55,110 bases of DNA, taken from Bacteroidales bacterium (GTDB taxonomy: Bacteria > Bacteroidota > Bacteroidia > Bacteroidales > UBA4181). The stretch spans positions 1 through 55,110 of the forward strand of contig JAISCQ010000254.1 of assembly GCA_031265445.1 (NCBI GenBank). The letters are read 5' to 3'. The position numbers and the translations under genes were made by a program. Below the pieces are notes generated by a model. The model worked only from the letters and a program-made list of their open reading frames with translations. It had not been told where the DNA came from and made no database searches. Below are positions 1 through 10,157 of the stretch, one piece after another. Position 1 is the first letter of the stretch, and every line of letters begins with the position of its first letter.

Positions 1-307
1 CACAAACTTGAGTTAATGCCTGTCTGCAACAGCGGACAGGACAAGCTCGCAGGGGAAAATCGCAAGCATAAGGCGACAACTATGGAGTTTGCGTTCTTTG
101 ATAGAATTTATAGGGGAAACCTACAATTTTTCTTGCAAAAAAGAATCATTCATCCGGGTTATCTGTGTTATCTGTGTCTCAAAAGCACGCAGATGACAGA
201 GATGAGACCGGTTTTCGCAGATCAGTATGTCAGTAGCTGCCCTGCTAAATCTAAATAATATAAAATAATTCTGCTGCTGTTATACGCAAAATCTCCCATT
301 CCCCCGA

Positions 308-351
308 AAGAATGAGCGTTGCCCGCAACTTTGCGGGCAACGCTCATTCTT
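308..351. terminator. long perfect hairpin, possible terminator
   Basis: The arms are 308-328 and 331-351, a perfect 21-bp inverted repeat with a 2-nt loop. The core is GAGCGTTGCCCGCAA followed by its complement. It has no long T-run, so it may be a repeat element (REP-like) rather than a factor-independent terminator. Confidence 0.4.
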
Positions 352-424
352 AACTCTTAACTATACCATGCGCGGGCTAAAACTGTGATATAAAAATGCA
401 GCCGAACAGGTAGAATGTTATTAT

Positions 425-452
425 GTAGCGACGTGGCATGCCACGTCGCTAC
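425..452. repeat. 28-bp perfect palindrome (REP-like)
   Basis: The half-site GTAGCGACGTGGCA is followed directly by its reverse complement. A 20-bp relative sharing the core GACGTGGCATGCCACGTC lies at 593-612, and the short sequence GATGATTTTCCA recurs at 578 and 623. This looks like a small cluster of one repeat family. Confidence 0.7.
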
Positions 453-592
453 TGTTCGTGCGGCAAATATCCGGTATATGTACCGCGGATTTTGCCTGTT
501 GCCGGACTGCCATAATCTCCGTGGTAAGTATCCATATCTACCTCTATGGTAGAGATGATCGCCGTCTCCTTATAAGAGATGATTTTCCAGTC

Positions 593-612
593 AGACGTGG
601 CATGCCACGTCT
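593..612. repeat. 20-bp perfect palindrome (REP-like)
   Basis: The sequence AGACGTGGCATGCCACGTCT is a perfect palindrome of the same family as 425-452. It is followed by CTCTACAGGGG, which resembles the GTAGAGAC edge of the palindrome near 54648. Confidence 0.65.
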
Positions 613-661
613 CTACAGGGGCGATGATTTTCCAAAACGGCGCGGCCGCGAAAGGAAATCC

Positions 662-3322
662 TCATTCTTTCCTTGCTATTTTTCCTTCCTGCCGGATAAT
701 TTTCCCGTCGTAACTAAGTCCTTCGATGATGACCGAGTACGAGGTATGGTCATCGGCGGTGTAGAACTCGAATGAGGCTATCCCCGTGCTGTCCGTCCTG
801 ACATCGGGTTGCCAGTGGATGGTGGTACGCAGGTCGGGCTGGGTGTTTTTCTTTTTTTCGGGCGTATCGTATTTTGGGGCGTAAAATTCAGCCGGAAGCT
901 GGTAGCCCAGCGGAAAGATCGATTTGATATGGAACGGTTTATGCTCGATACGCTTGACCGTACTCCCGTCCTTGGTGAAGATGATAATCGCGCCGTTTCC
1001 TCCGCGACTGCCGTATATTGCCGCGCTTGGGCCTTTCAACACATCCACCTGCGCCACATCATAGACATTGATGATGTCGAGGTCTTCAATCTCCGTCGGC
1101 AGGCCGTCGATTACCAGCAACGGCGACCCCATCCCGCGGATGCTCACCTGCCGGCCGCTGACCATCACGCCCGGAATATTCCTCAATATCTGATAAATAT
1201 CCGTTACCGGGAACTTTTCCAGGTCAGCTTCGGTAACGGAGTAGTCGGCTGAGGAATACATGTTCGACTTCCTCAGCGGCGGTTTGCGGCTGGCGCTGAT
1301 GACTACCTCGGTGAGGTGCACCGTGCGGATGCCGTTCTCGTACGTATATTTCTGTTCGGCCTTATCGGCATACTGCACAAAAACGTCCTCGCTGATTTTT
1401 CCGGTTACAGCCGCAGGAAGCGTCCGCACAGGGAAGTGGACGCTGTCAAGGATAAGTTCCATGCGTTTGATGCCTGCTTTGGGAACAGCATGTACAACGA
1501 GGCTGCTGCTGTCGGGCAATTCGCCGTCCCGGAAATGGAAACGGCCGTCCCTGTCGGTTTGCGTCCTGTTGAAATATTTGTTTTTCAATGATAAAACAGA
1601 TACTTCTATGTCTTCGACCGGTTTTCCCAGGATCAGGCTTTTCACGGTGCCCGATACTTCGGGGTAGATTTCGAAGGGTTTCGAAGGATACGAGAGACGT
1701 CCCTGCAACACGGCTGCCATGTCGTAGCGTCGCCAGCCCTGCGTGAGCATCAGCATATCCAGTGCCCAGGATGCCGACAGGGTATTTTGAAAATAATATG
1801 CCGGATTTTCGATATTGCCCCTCAATTCGGAAGTGAGCAATAAATCGGTCAGGATATTTGCCGTCGTATCAACGGCCACTTCCCGGTCGTCGGTCACCGC
1901 CACCGAGAAGCTCCCGTACAGCGGCAGGTTATCGGCATCGGTCAGTGTGATGTGGTTTTTGACAGGCGAACGCGCGGCATAGTTTTGCTGATCCGGCTGA
2001 CAGGTAAGCTTTGCCTGGTCGCTGTTGTTCACAAAAATCAGACGTTCGCTCAGCGGATTCAGCCCGGCATCGAGCAGGAGCAGCTGCAGCACGCCGGAGG
2101 GAAAATCTCCCTTCATAAAGGTGATCACTTCTTTCGCGTGATTCCAGGCAGCGGCATAGTGTACGATTCCCCGCGTATGCGCCAGCAGGTAAAGCGTATC
2201 CTGTCCGGCCGCCTGAATAACACTGCCGGGCTGTCCCTGCTGCGATACTCCCCCCGACCGCTGTACCGAGATATACAGGCGGTCGCGCACAACGTTGGCT
2301 GCAAGCGCATAGCCGCCGTCAAGCGCCAAAGGCAGGTCAAACCGTTTCGACTGGCCATTCCGGTTGCGGCAGACAGCATGGTATGTTTTGCCCCTGTCGG
2401 AAAACAGATTGAAGCTTCCCATCCCGAGATGATCGGAGTTGATTTTCTCGATTTCCGTTTCGTCCTGGTCGTATACAGCGCCGGAGATGTGTTCCGACTG
2501 TCCGTTCGACCGCATCGCCTTGAATGCTACGCGGCAGTTTGTCCCCTGCAGTAAAACGCCGCCTTCGGGGTAGAAGCCAACGTCGAAATCCGTATCGGAC
2601 GTACCCACCCTGATGAATTGCCGATACCGGTGCCGGTCGCTGACGGTTTCGAGCAGCATGATCCGTTTTTCCGTAACAGGCGGGAGGTTGAATGTAATGC
2701 TTGCCTGTCCGTCGTCATCGCATTTGACTTTCGTCATGCGTCCGCCATTGATGCTCGCCCTGACGCTTTCGGGAACGATGGCGTTGTGGAGGCTGGGGTG
2801 TGTGAATTTCAGTTCGACGGTAACTTTCTTATCCGAGTCGAACCGGAAACCGGCGCCCGTACGGAGCGTGCGCACCTGCGGATCGCCGATGCGGATGGTT
2901 TTGGCGTAGAAATAATTTTCGCCCTGGTTCTGCATGGCCATGGTGTAGGCGCGCAGGGTATAGTCGCCTTCGGGCACATCGTTGGGAATATCAATATATC
3001 CATGAAAAACGCTGTTTTCGGGACGTAATTTGATGCGGCTAATCAGCGAATCGAGCGGGTTTATCAGTTCCACATAGACGTAGCGGCTGGCTATTACCGG
3101 TATGTGTGTGACCGCATCGACAACATAGGCGCGGAACCACATTTTTTCACCCGAGATGTAATAGGGTTTATCGTTGTGCAGGTAGATTTTTTCCTGTGGA
3201 AAAACGGCTAACTGTCGATGAAACCGCATCGTTAAGGTGTCTGCCTTCCAATCCTGTCCGTGCAGCATTGCCGGGAACAAAGCCAATATGTATATCCAAT
3301 TCCGGGTGGCGATTTTTCGCAT
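662..3322 (-). CDS. TonB-dependent receptor plug / MG2-domain surface protein
   Basis: An 886-residue exported protein. Residues 1-22 are a signal peptide ending near LHGQ. The first 550 residues look like the macroglobulin-type (MG2-like) repeats typical of a Bacteroidota family that starts with EKIYLHNDKPYYISGEKMWF. Residues about 690-800 form a TonB plug domain, with VTDIYQILRNIPGV, IRGMGSPLLVIDG and LKGPSAAIYGSRGGNGAI. No outer-membrane beta-barrel follows, so it is not a complete receptor. Family members are thought to act at the cell surface, possibly in protein processing or uptake; the substrate is unknown. An ECF sigma factor gene lies 68 bp upstream on the same strand, which suggests co-expression. 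Confidence 0.85.
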   Translation of the reverse strand: MRKIATRNWIYILALFPAMLHGQDWKADTLTMRFHRQLAVFPQEKIYLHNDKPYYISGEKMWFRAYVVDAVTHIPVIASRYVYVELINPLDSLISRIKLRPENSVFHGYIDIPNDVPEGDYTLRAYTMAMQNQGENYFYAKTIRIGDPQVRTLRTGAGFRFDSDKKVTVELKFTHPSLHNAIVPESVRASINGGRMTKVKCDDDGQASITFNLPPVTEKRIMLLETVSDRHRYRQFIRVGTSDTDFDVGFYPEGGVLLQGTNCRVAFKAMRSNGQSEHISGAVYDQDETEIEKINSDHLGMGSFNLFSDRGKTYHAVCRNRNGQSKRFDLPLALDGGYALAANVVRDRLYISVQRSGGVSQQGQPGSVIQAAGQDTLYLLAHTRGIVHYAAAWNHAKEVITFMKGDFPSGVLQLLLLDAGLNPLSERLIFVNNSDQAKLTCQPDQQNYAARSPVKNHITLTDADNLPLYGSFSVAVTDDREVAVDTTANILTDLLLTSELRGNIENPAYYFQNTLSASWALDMLMLTQGWRRYDMAAVLQGRLSYPSKPFEIYPEVSGTVKSLILGKPVEDIEVSVLSLKNKYFNRTQTDRDGRFHFRDGELPDSSSLVVHAVPKAGIKRMELILDSVHFPVRTLPAAVTGKISEDVFVQYADKAEQKYTYENGIRTVHLTEVVISASRKPPLRKSNMYSSADYSVTEADLEKFPVTDIYQILRNIPGVMVSGRQVSIRGMGSPLLVIDGLPTEIEDLDIINVYDVAQVDVLKGPSAAIYGSRGGNGAIIIFTKDGSTVKRIEHKPFHIKSIFPLGYQLPAEFYAPKYDTPEKKKNTQPDLRTTIHWQPDVRTDSTGIASFEFYTADDHTSYSVIIEGLSYDGKIIRQEGKIARKE

Positions 3323-3390
3323 GATGTGTGTATTTTTATTCCAGACAAAGATAATTAAATTTTATTACATAAATCGAATTTCAAAGGTTT

Positions 3391-3945
3391 CTATCTCAAT
3401 AAAATTAACAATATCAGGAAATAGTCACTCAATTCGGAGCGTAACAGTTTAATGGCGCCTGTGATATGCGCTTCGACGCTTTTAATCGAAATGTCAAGAC
3501 TTTTAGCAATTTCCCTGTTTGAGATATGATCGAAACGGCTTTTGCAGAATATCTGCCGGGTTTTCTCCGGAAGTTTCATCAATGCCGTATTCACCAGGTC
3601 GTGAATTTCTCTGGTATATACTTCGGCAGGTTCAAGCGCGGCGAGGGAAGCGATGCGCATATCCAGATCCCACTGTGCGCTGGTTTGTATCCGGGCGTTT
3701 ACTTTTTCCCTTACCCGGATATGCTGCAGCTGATTCAGGCATTTATTCTTGATGGTGGTCAGGATATAAGCCGGTACATTCGTGTCGCCGGATAACCGTT
3801 CCCTGTTCTCCCAGTAATAAACGATGGCATCGGACGTGATGTCTTCGGCAGTAGCCATATCACGAACATAGCTGTTCGCAAAGCGGACAAACCTGCTCCG
3901 GTAATCAACAAAGAGCCGGCTAAACGATTCGGTTTCAGATTCCAT
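3391..3945 (-). CDS. ECF-family RNA polymerase sigma factor
   Basis: A 184-residue sigma-70 protein of the extracytoplasmic-function class. Region 2 spans about residues 10-75 (RFANSYVRDMATAEDITSDA). Region 4 spans about 115-170, with the helix-turn-helix FDHISNREIAKSLDISIKSVEAH written here as two parts, NREIAKSLDIS and KSVEAHI. I chose the ATG at 3945 over the upstream one at 3978 because a perfect -7 box (TATCTTTG on the minus strand) covers 3966-3973, so transcription starts downstream of 3978. No anti-sigma gene follows; the next gene in the same direction is the TonB-plug protein. What it senses is unknown. Confidence 0.9.
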   Translation of the reverse strand: MESETESFSRLFVDYRSRFVRFANSYVRDMATAEDITSDAIVYYWENRERLSGDTNVPAYILTTIKNKCLNQLQHIRVREKVNARIQTSAQWDLDMRIASLAALEPAEVYTREIHDLVNTALMKLPEKTRQIFCKSRFDHISNREIAKSLDISIKSVEAHITGAIKLLRSELSDYFLILLILLR

Positions 3946-3965
3946 GTCTAATTCAAGTGTACGTG

Positions 3966-3973
3966 CAAAGATA
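3966..3973 (-). promoter_or_regulatory. -7 box of the ECF sigma gene
   Basis: The minus strand reads TATCTTTG, an exact match to the Bacteroidota -7 consensus TAnnTTTG. It lies 20 nt before the ATG at 3945. The -33 element is not clear. Confidence 0.55.
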
Positions 3974-4161
3974 TGCAAAAATAGTTTTTGATGATACTAT
4001 TTTGCATCATCGCAGCAACTTCCCGGCATGATTCAACGATTCAAGGATTATATGCTGCGCACGGACGCTTTTTGTACTGTACGGTACTCATCCATCCGCT
4101 GTGATGAGCGGAATGTACTGCAATCCTGAAAATCCCGATCAGGTTGATACCATATAATAAC

Positions 4162-5592
4162 TTACTTCTTTTTGTTTGCTTTCACCTGCCGCCACACGAA
4201 CACTGCCCAGGCCGCAACGGTACAGGCTGCGCCGACCGGATAGCCGATATTTACCGGTAAATTCAACATTTCGGGCGCCACGACGATATAGGTAGAAATC
4301 ACCATGGTCATGAATAATGCCGGGAGCAGGGTTAGCCAGTAGAGTTTCTTTTCGCGGGCAAGATATACGGTTATTGTCCAAAGAGTTGCCGTAGCCAGTG
4401 TTTGGTTCGACCATGCGAAATACCGCCAGATGACATCGAAGTCAGCCTGCAACAGCGCCAGGGCCGCAATAAACAGTGGCGCTGCTACGATAACCCGGTG
4501 GTTCATCTCTTTCTGGCTGTAGTTAATAAAATCCGAAACCATCAGTCGCGCCGAGCGGAAAGCCGTATCGCCCGATGTAATGGGCGCGGCAATCACTCCG
4601 ATGATCGCCAGCATCCCTCCAAAAGTGTCTAACCATGAGTGTGCAATCCTGTCGACTACCACTGCTGCACTGTTTTCATTATCCTTCAGAAATTCCTGCA
4701 AGCCGCCCACCGAATCGAAGAAGCTCATGGCAGCCGCTGCCCATATCAATGCTACTATGGCTTCGGCAATCATAGCGCCGTAGAAAACACGGCGTCCTTC
4801 GCGTTCGTTTTTCAGGCAACGCGCCATCAAAGGCGATTGCGTGGCGTGAAACCCTGATATGGCGCCGCATGCAATAGATATGAACAGCATCGGGAAGATC
4901 GGGAATTTTTCCGGGTCGGGGTTCATGTTATGCAGGTTGGCAGGAATGGCTTCGGGAATGGGCGACCCGTTCCATACCAGCGCCGCACCGATGCCCACCG
5001 CCATGAACAGCATGGCGAAACCGAAAACAGGGTATATCTTACCGATGATCTTATCGACAGGCAACAGTGTGGCAAGGATATAATACATGAAAATAATGAC
5101 GCACCAAACCGTAAAGCCCGGATAGCCGGACGTCATGTCGGCCAGCAGCTTTGCAGGGCCTGCTACAAACACCGTCCCTACCAGGATCATCAATAATATG
5201 GTAAAACCGCGCATGAATTGCTTAAAACCCACACCCATATATTTGCCAATGATTTCGGGGAGGCTCATACCCCTGTTGCGTACCGAGAGCATTCCCGAAA
5301 GGTAGTCGTGCACCGCGCCGCCAAAGATACTGCCCAGCACAATCCACAGGAAAGCCGCAGGGCCGTATACTGCACCCATAATAGCTCCGAATATCGGCCC
5401 CAGTCCGGCAATATTCAGGAACTGTATCAGGAAAATACGCCCCCAGCTCATCGGGACATAATCCACGCCATCGGTGTGTCCATAAGCAGGTGTTGTACGG
5501 TCGACCTGTATACCGAAAATACGTTCGATCAATTTGCCGTAGAGGAAATATCCACCAATCAGCAATGTGACAGAAATAAAGAAAGTAACCAT
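4162..5592 (-). CDS. cstA: carbon starvation protein CstA-family transporter
   Basis: A 476-residue integral membrane protein with at least ten hydrophobic segments. The family pattern is clear: YVPMSWGRIFLIQFLNIAG, GPIFGAIMGAVYGP, GGAVHDYLSGMLSVRN, and later HATQSPLMARC and ITSGDTAFRSARL. Enterobacterial CstA is about 700 residues; this short form is usual in Bacteroidota and Firmicutes. CstA proteins import peptides or pyruvate during carbon limitation; which substrate applies here cannot be told. It has its own consensus promoter (5661-5691) and about 60 nt of leader. Confidence 0.92.
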   Translation of the reverse strand: MVTFFISVTLLIGGYFLYGKLIERIFGIQVDRTTPAYGHTDGVDYVPMSWGRIFLIQFLNIAGLGPIFGAIMGAVYGPAAFLWIVLGSIFGGAVHDYLSGMLSVRNRGMSLPEIIGKYMGVGFKQFMRGFTILLMILVGTVFVAGPAKLLADMTSGYPGFTVWCVIIFMYYILATLLPVDKIIGKIYPVFGFAMLFMAVGIGAALVWNGSPIPEAIPANLHNMNPDPEKFPIFPMLFISIACGAISGFHATQSPLMARCLKNEREGRRVFYGAMIAEAIVALIWAAAAMSFFDSVGGLQEFLKDNENSAAVVVDRIAHSWLDTFGGMLAIIGVIAAPITSGDTAFRSARLMVSDFINYSQKEMNHRVIVAAPLFIAALALLQADFDVIWRYFAWSNQTLATATLWTITVYLAREKKLYWLTLLPALFMTMVISTYIVVAPEMLNLPVNIGYPVGAACTVAAWAVFVWRQVKANKKK

Positions 5593-5660
5593 ATTTATTG
5601 TGTTTGCTTCGGCTTATCAACAGTTTCAAGCCCTAATATTTTCATGCGCCAATCACCATA

Positions 5661-5691
5661 CAAATGTAGCATCAATTTTATAAAAATCAAA
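5661..5691 (-). promoter_or_regulatory. promoter of cstA
   Basis: On the minus strand TTTG (5688-5691), a 19-nt spacer and TACATTTG (5661-5668) match the Bacteroidota housekeeping promoter exactly. It lies about 70 bp upstream of the cstA start codon. Confidence 0.75.
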
Positions 5692-5716
5692 AACCTGCCA
5701 CGTCTTTACAGATATA

Positions 5717-5744
5717 ACAGGTTCTGAGATGAAGTTAAACCTGT
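5717..5744 (-). terminator. possible terminator of the UDP-glucose dehydrogenase gene
   Basis: ACAGGTT (5717-5723) and AACCTGT (5738-5744) form a 7-bp stem with a 14-nt loop just after the stop codon of the upstream minus-strand gene. No T-run follows the stem directly in the direction of transcription, so it is weak. Confidence 0.3.
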
Positions 5745-5755
5745 GAAAAAACGAT

Positions 5756-7078
5756 CTATTTGCGGCCGATGCAAACGTATTCGATGCTGTTTTCGGCCAA
5801 TTCTTTTTTATCGTATATATTACGCCCGTCAATCACCAGCGGTTTGCGCATGGTTTTTTTCACCACGGGCCAGGTCGGCATGCGGAACTCCGCCCATTCG
5901 GTCACTAAGAGCAACGCATCCGCATCGAGTGTAGCCTCGTACTTATCCTTACAGTAAGTTATCGGGTACGGGAGTCTTCGTTTGGCTTCTTCCACAGCTG
6001 CGGGATCGTAGGCCCTTACTTTGGCGCCTGCATTTACCAAACTTTCGATCAGCGCCAGGGCGGGCGCCTCGCGCATATCGTTCGTTTCGGGTTTGAACGA
6101 AAGGCCCCAGAGGGCTATGGTTTTTCCTTTCAGTTCGCCCCGGTAAAAATCGGACAATTTGCAGAACAGGATGTTCTTCTGGTGTTCGTTTACGTCTTCC
6201 ACCGCTTCGATCACACGCATCCGGTAACCGTTTTCCCTGGCTGTTTTGATCAGCGCTTTCACATCCTTCGGGAAGCAGGAACCGCCATAACCGCATCCGG
6301 CATACAGGAACTTGGAACCGATGCGGCTGTCGGAACCCATACCTTTACGAACCATATTTACATCGGCGCCCATGATTTCGCAGAGGTTGGCAATGTCGTT
6401 CATGAAGCTGATACGGGTTGCCAGCATGGCATTGGCTGCATATTTGGTCATCTCGGCCGAGGGGACATCCATGAAGATCACGGGGAAGTTGTTCAGAAGA
6501 AACGGCCGGTACAGCCGTCTCAGGATGCTTTCGGCTTTTTCGGATTCCACGCCCAGCACCACCCGTTCGGGATACATGAAATCGCGAACGGCAGCTCCTT
6601 CTTTCAGGAATTCGGGGTTCGAAGCCACGTCGAATTCGATATCCAGGCCGCGCTGATCCAACTCCTGCTGGATCGTCTGGCGTACTTTTCGGGCCGTACC
6701 TACGGGAACGGTGCTTTTGGTCACTACCAGCACGTATCTGTTCATGCTGGCGCCAATGGTACGCGCCACTTCGAGCACATACTTCAGGTCGGCGCTGCCG
6801 TCTTCGTCGGGGGGTGTTCCTACAGCGCTGAAAACAACTTCCACGTCGTTCAGGTTAGCTGCCAGGTCGGTTCCAAAATGCAACCGTCCTGCCTGCACGT
6901 TTTTATGTACCATTTCTTCCAGTCCCGGTTCGTATATCGGGATCACACCTTTGTTCAGGTTATCGATTTTTTGCATGTCAACATCAATGCATGTCACACC
7001 CAGCCCCGCTTCGGCAAAGCATGTGCCTGTAACCAGTCCGACATAACCTGTCCCGACAATGGCGATATTCATATTCAT
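5756..7078 (-). CDS. ugd: UDP-glucose 6-dehydrogenase
   Basis: A 440-residue cytoplasmic enzyme that oxidises UDP-glucose to UDP-glucuronate with two NAD+. The N-terminal Rossmann motif is GTGYVGLVTGTCFAEAG. The catalytic cysteine lies in YGGSCFPKDVKAL near residue 263. The C-terminal UDP-binding domain contains LWGLSFKPETNDMREAP. The start could also be the ATG 6 bp downstream, which gives MNIAIVGTG. The product feeds the UDP-xylose synthase at 16715, so the two genes serve the same nucleotide-sugar branch although 10 kb apart. Confidence 0.95.
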   Translation of the reverse strand: MNMNIAIVGTGYVGLVTGTCFAEAGLGVTCIDVDMQKIDNLNKGVIPIYEPGLEEMVHKNVQAGRLHFGTDLAANLNDVEVVFSAVGTPPDEDGSADLKYVLEVARTIGASMNRYVLVVTKSTVPVGTARKVRQTIQQELDQRGLDIEFDVASNPEFLKEGAAVRDFMYPERVVLGVESEKAESILRRLYRPFLLNNFPVIFMDVPSAEMTKYAANAMLATRISFMNDIANLCEIMGADVNMVRKGMGSDSRIGSKFLYAGCGYGGSCFPKDVKALIKTARENGYRMRVIEAVEDVNEHQKNILFCKLSDFYRGELKGKTIALWGLSFKPETNDMREAPALALIESLVNAGAKVRAYDPAAVEEAKRRLPYPITYCKDKYEATLDADALLLVTEWAEFRMPTWPVVKKTMRKPLVIDGRNIYDKKELAENSIEYVCIGRK

Positions 7079-7301
7079 TCAATGTATTTATTTAAGTCCG
7101 TTAAAAAGATTTGATTGCATTTTGCCGAATGATTTGCTGCTTTCACCATCCGGAGTTGATTATACGTATTCCGTACCTGTTTTGTTTCGGAAAATCCATT
7201 GAAATACAAAAAAAATAAAGGTTTTTGATACCATTTTTCCCAAAAATGCGTTATATTTGTCACCGTCCTTTTAACGTTTAACTTATTAAAATTACCAGAT
7301 C

Positions 7302-7580
7302 ATGGCAAGTAAAAGAGCATTAAAGAAAAACATCAATCTCCTTACAGGCGAGCTGTTAAACGAGTGTTTCGCTTTCAGTTATTTTCATCCCCATACCCAA
7401 CCGAAACAGGTTACCGAAACCATGTGGGCTTTGGCGCATACGCGAAACGAATTGATCTCCAGGATCAACAGGAAAATGTCCAAAGAAGACCGGGACAAAC
7501 AATCCATACGGTCGTTTTATAAAGCCTTGAAAGGCGATGTGGCCAACATGCCTGTCCTGATGGATCATTTTGCAGGTTAA
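7302..7580 (+). CDS. small conserved helical protein of unknown function
   Basis: A 92-residue basic protein with no signal peptide or membrane segment. It is predominantly helical by eye: an N-terminal KRALKKNINLLTGELLNECF helix, then a conserved-looking FHPHTQP segment, then TRNELISRIN and RSFYKALKGDV. I recognise it only as the type of short hypothetical seen in Bacteroidales; I assign no function. A -7 match TATATTTG (7252-7259) lies 43 bp upstream, with a -33 element at too long a spacing to be sure of. Confidence 0.75.
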   Translation: MASKRALKKNINLLTGELLNECFAFSYFHPHTQPKQVTETMWALAHTRNELISRINRKMSKEDRDKQSIRSFYKALKGDVANMPVLMDHFAG

Positions 7581-7697
7581 TTTTTTTTGATCAAAAGATC
7601 TTATAAGGAAAAGCTATTGGCGTTAGCTTCTGCATATTAGCCGGCATTATTGTCGGTTACTGGATCGTTTTATCCAAAAAGAGCAGGGGGTATAAAA

Positions 7698-7725
7698 AAA
7701 AAGCGGTTCTCCCGAACAGCTTTTT
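7698..7725 (-). terminator. hairpin terminator, probably of riboflavin synthase
   Basis: Read on the minus strand it is AAAAAGC-T-GTTC-GGGA-GAAC-C-GCTTTTT followed by more Ts. This is a standard factor-independent terminator about 140 nt beyond the riboflavin synthase stop. The plus strand also ends in five Ts, so it could serve the small gene at 7302 as well. Confidence 0.65.
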
Positions 7726-7866
7726 CCATGCTTTAGACAAGCAATTTTAAACATTTTAAAATTTTATGAAAAATTTCTTTACTCAAACTTCAAAGCAAAT
7801 TTCGTGCCAAACTTTTTGACGATACCATAATTGTGACAGATCAGCATGGATTTTTACACTGACAGG

Positions 7867-8466
7867 TCAAGAGCACTGGCAGCGGCTTTGCAAAATGCGC
7901 GCCACATACTTTCCGATGATGTCGAACTCAAGATTTACGGTCGTCCCGAGCATAATCCGGTGGAAGTTGGTACATTCGCGGGTATAAGGGATGATCGCTA
8001 CCTGGAAAGAGCCTGTTTGCGAATTTACTACGGTAAGGCTTACTCCATTGACAGCAATGGAGCCTTTTTCCACGATCAGGTTTCCTTGTAAAGGATCGTA
8101 TCGGAAAGTAAAGTACCAGCTCCCGTCGGCTTCTTCCACGGCGGTACATTCGGCAGTCTGGTCGACATGACCTTGAACGATGTGTCCGTCCAGACGGTCA
8201 TTGAGCAACATGCTGCGTTCGATGTTTACCAGATCGCCCACCTGTAACCGCCCGAGGTTCGATTTGATCAGCGTTTCCCTGATTGCGGTGACGGTATACG
8301 CGGTGCCGGTTTTTCGTACTACGGTGAGGCAAACGCCATTGTGTGCAATGCTTTGGTCTATTTTAAGATCATTTACAAAAGAACACGCCAAGGTGATGTG
8401 CAGGTTATCCTGTTCTTTTTCAATGGATACCACCTTAGCTACTTCTTCAACTATTCCTGAAAACAT
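7867..8466 (-). CDS. ribE: riboflavin synthase, alpha subunit type
   Basis: A 199-residue enzyme that dismutates two molecules of 6,7-dimethyl-8-ribityllumazine to riboflavin. It shows two lumazine-binding repeats: residues 1-95 beginning MFSGIVEEVAKVV with HNGVCLTVV, and 96-190 with DGHIVQGHVDQ and VNGVSLTVV. The frame stays open upstream to 8574, but MFSG is the universal N terminus, and the promoter at 8496-8526 lies inside that upstream extension, so 8466 is the start. It is a single gene, divergent from guaB. Confidence 0.95.
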   Translation of the reverse strand: MFSGIVEEVAKVVSIEKEQDNLHITLACSFVNDLKIDQSIAHNGVCLTVVRKTGTAYTVTAIRETLIKSNLGRLQVGDLVNIERSMLLNDRLDGHIVQGHVDQTAECTAVEEADGSWYFTFRYDPLQGNLIVEKGSIAVNGVSLTVVNSQTGSFQVAIIPYTRECTNFHRIMLGTTVNLEFDIIGKYVARILQSRCQCS

Positions 8467-8495
8467 GTCATTATATATTTTTTGATAACAAGTTT

Positions 8496-8526
8496 CAAAA
8501 GTACATATTTTTGGCGTACCGACAAA
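8496..8526 (-). promoter_or_regulatory. promoter of ribE
   Basis: On the minus strand TTTG (8523-8526), 19 nt, then TACTTTTG (8496-8503): a full consensus match 30 nt before the start codon. I see no FMN riboswitch-sized leader between it and the gene. Confidence 0.75.
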
Positions 8527-8575
8527 CACCCTCCGTGATGCAGGCCAGAGCCAAATGCACCCAGGCCATTCCAAA

Positions 8576-10100
<1,525 letters not shown>

Positions 10101-10157
10101 TTCAAAGTTTCAAGTTCCGGGTTGAGCGATTCGTCCGATCAAAAACTTGGCGTACTC

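Larger units (their letters stand above)
1..661. other. gene-free region with palindromic repeats
   Basis: I find no convincing gene here. The short open frames have no recognisable product and lie over repeats. The stretch holds a 39-nt sequence (81-119) repeated at 37462, a 21-bp-arm hairpin (308-351), and two perfect palindromes built on GACGTGGCATGCCACGTC (425-452 and 593-612). It lies downstream of the minus-strand gene that ends at 662. Confidence 0.6.

Noticed and set aside
16-258. 80-codon frame at the window start
   Set aside because: It lies over the 39-nt dispersed repeat and has no domain; composition is not coding-like.
662-3322. Complete TonB-dependent outer-membrane receptor
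   Set aside because: The plug domain is at the C-terminal end and no barrel of about 500-600 residues follows.
7607-7750. 45-codon hydrophobic frame (SFCILAGIIVGYWIVLSKKS) after the small gene at 7302
   Set aside because: It looks like a membrane mini-protein but has no ATG, GTG or TTG start and overlaps the terminator hairpin at 7698-7725.
8467-8496. FMN riboswitch before ribE
   Set aside because: The promoter is only about 30 nt from the start codon, far too close for an RFN element.
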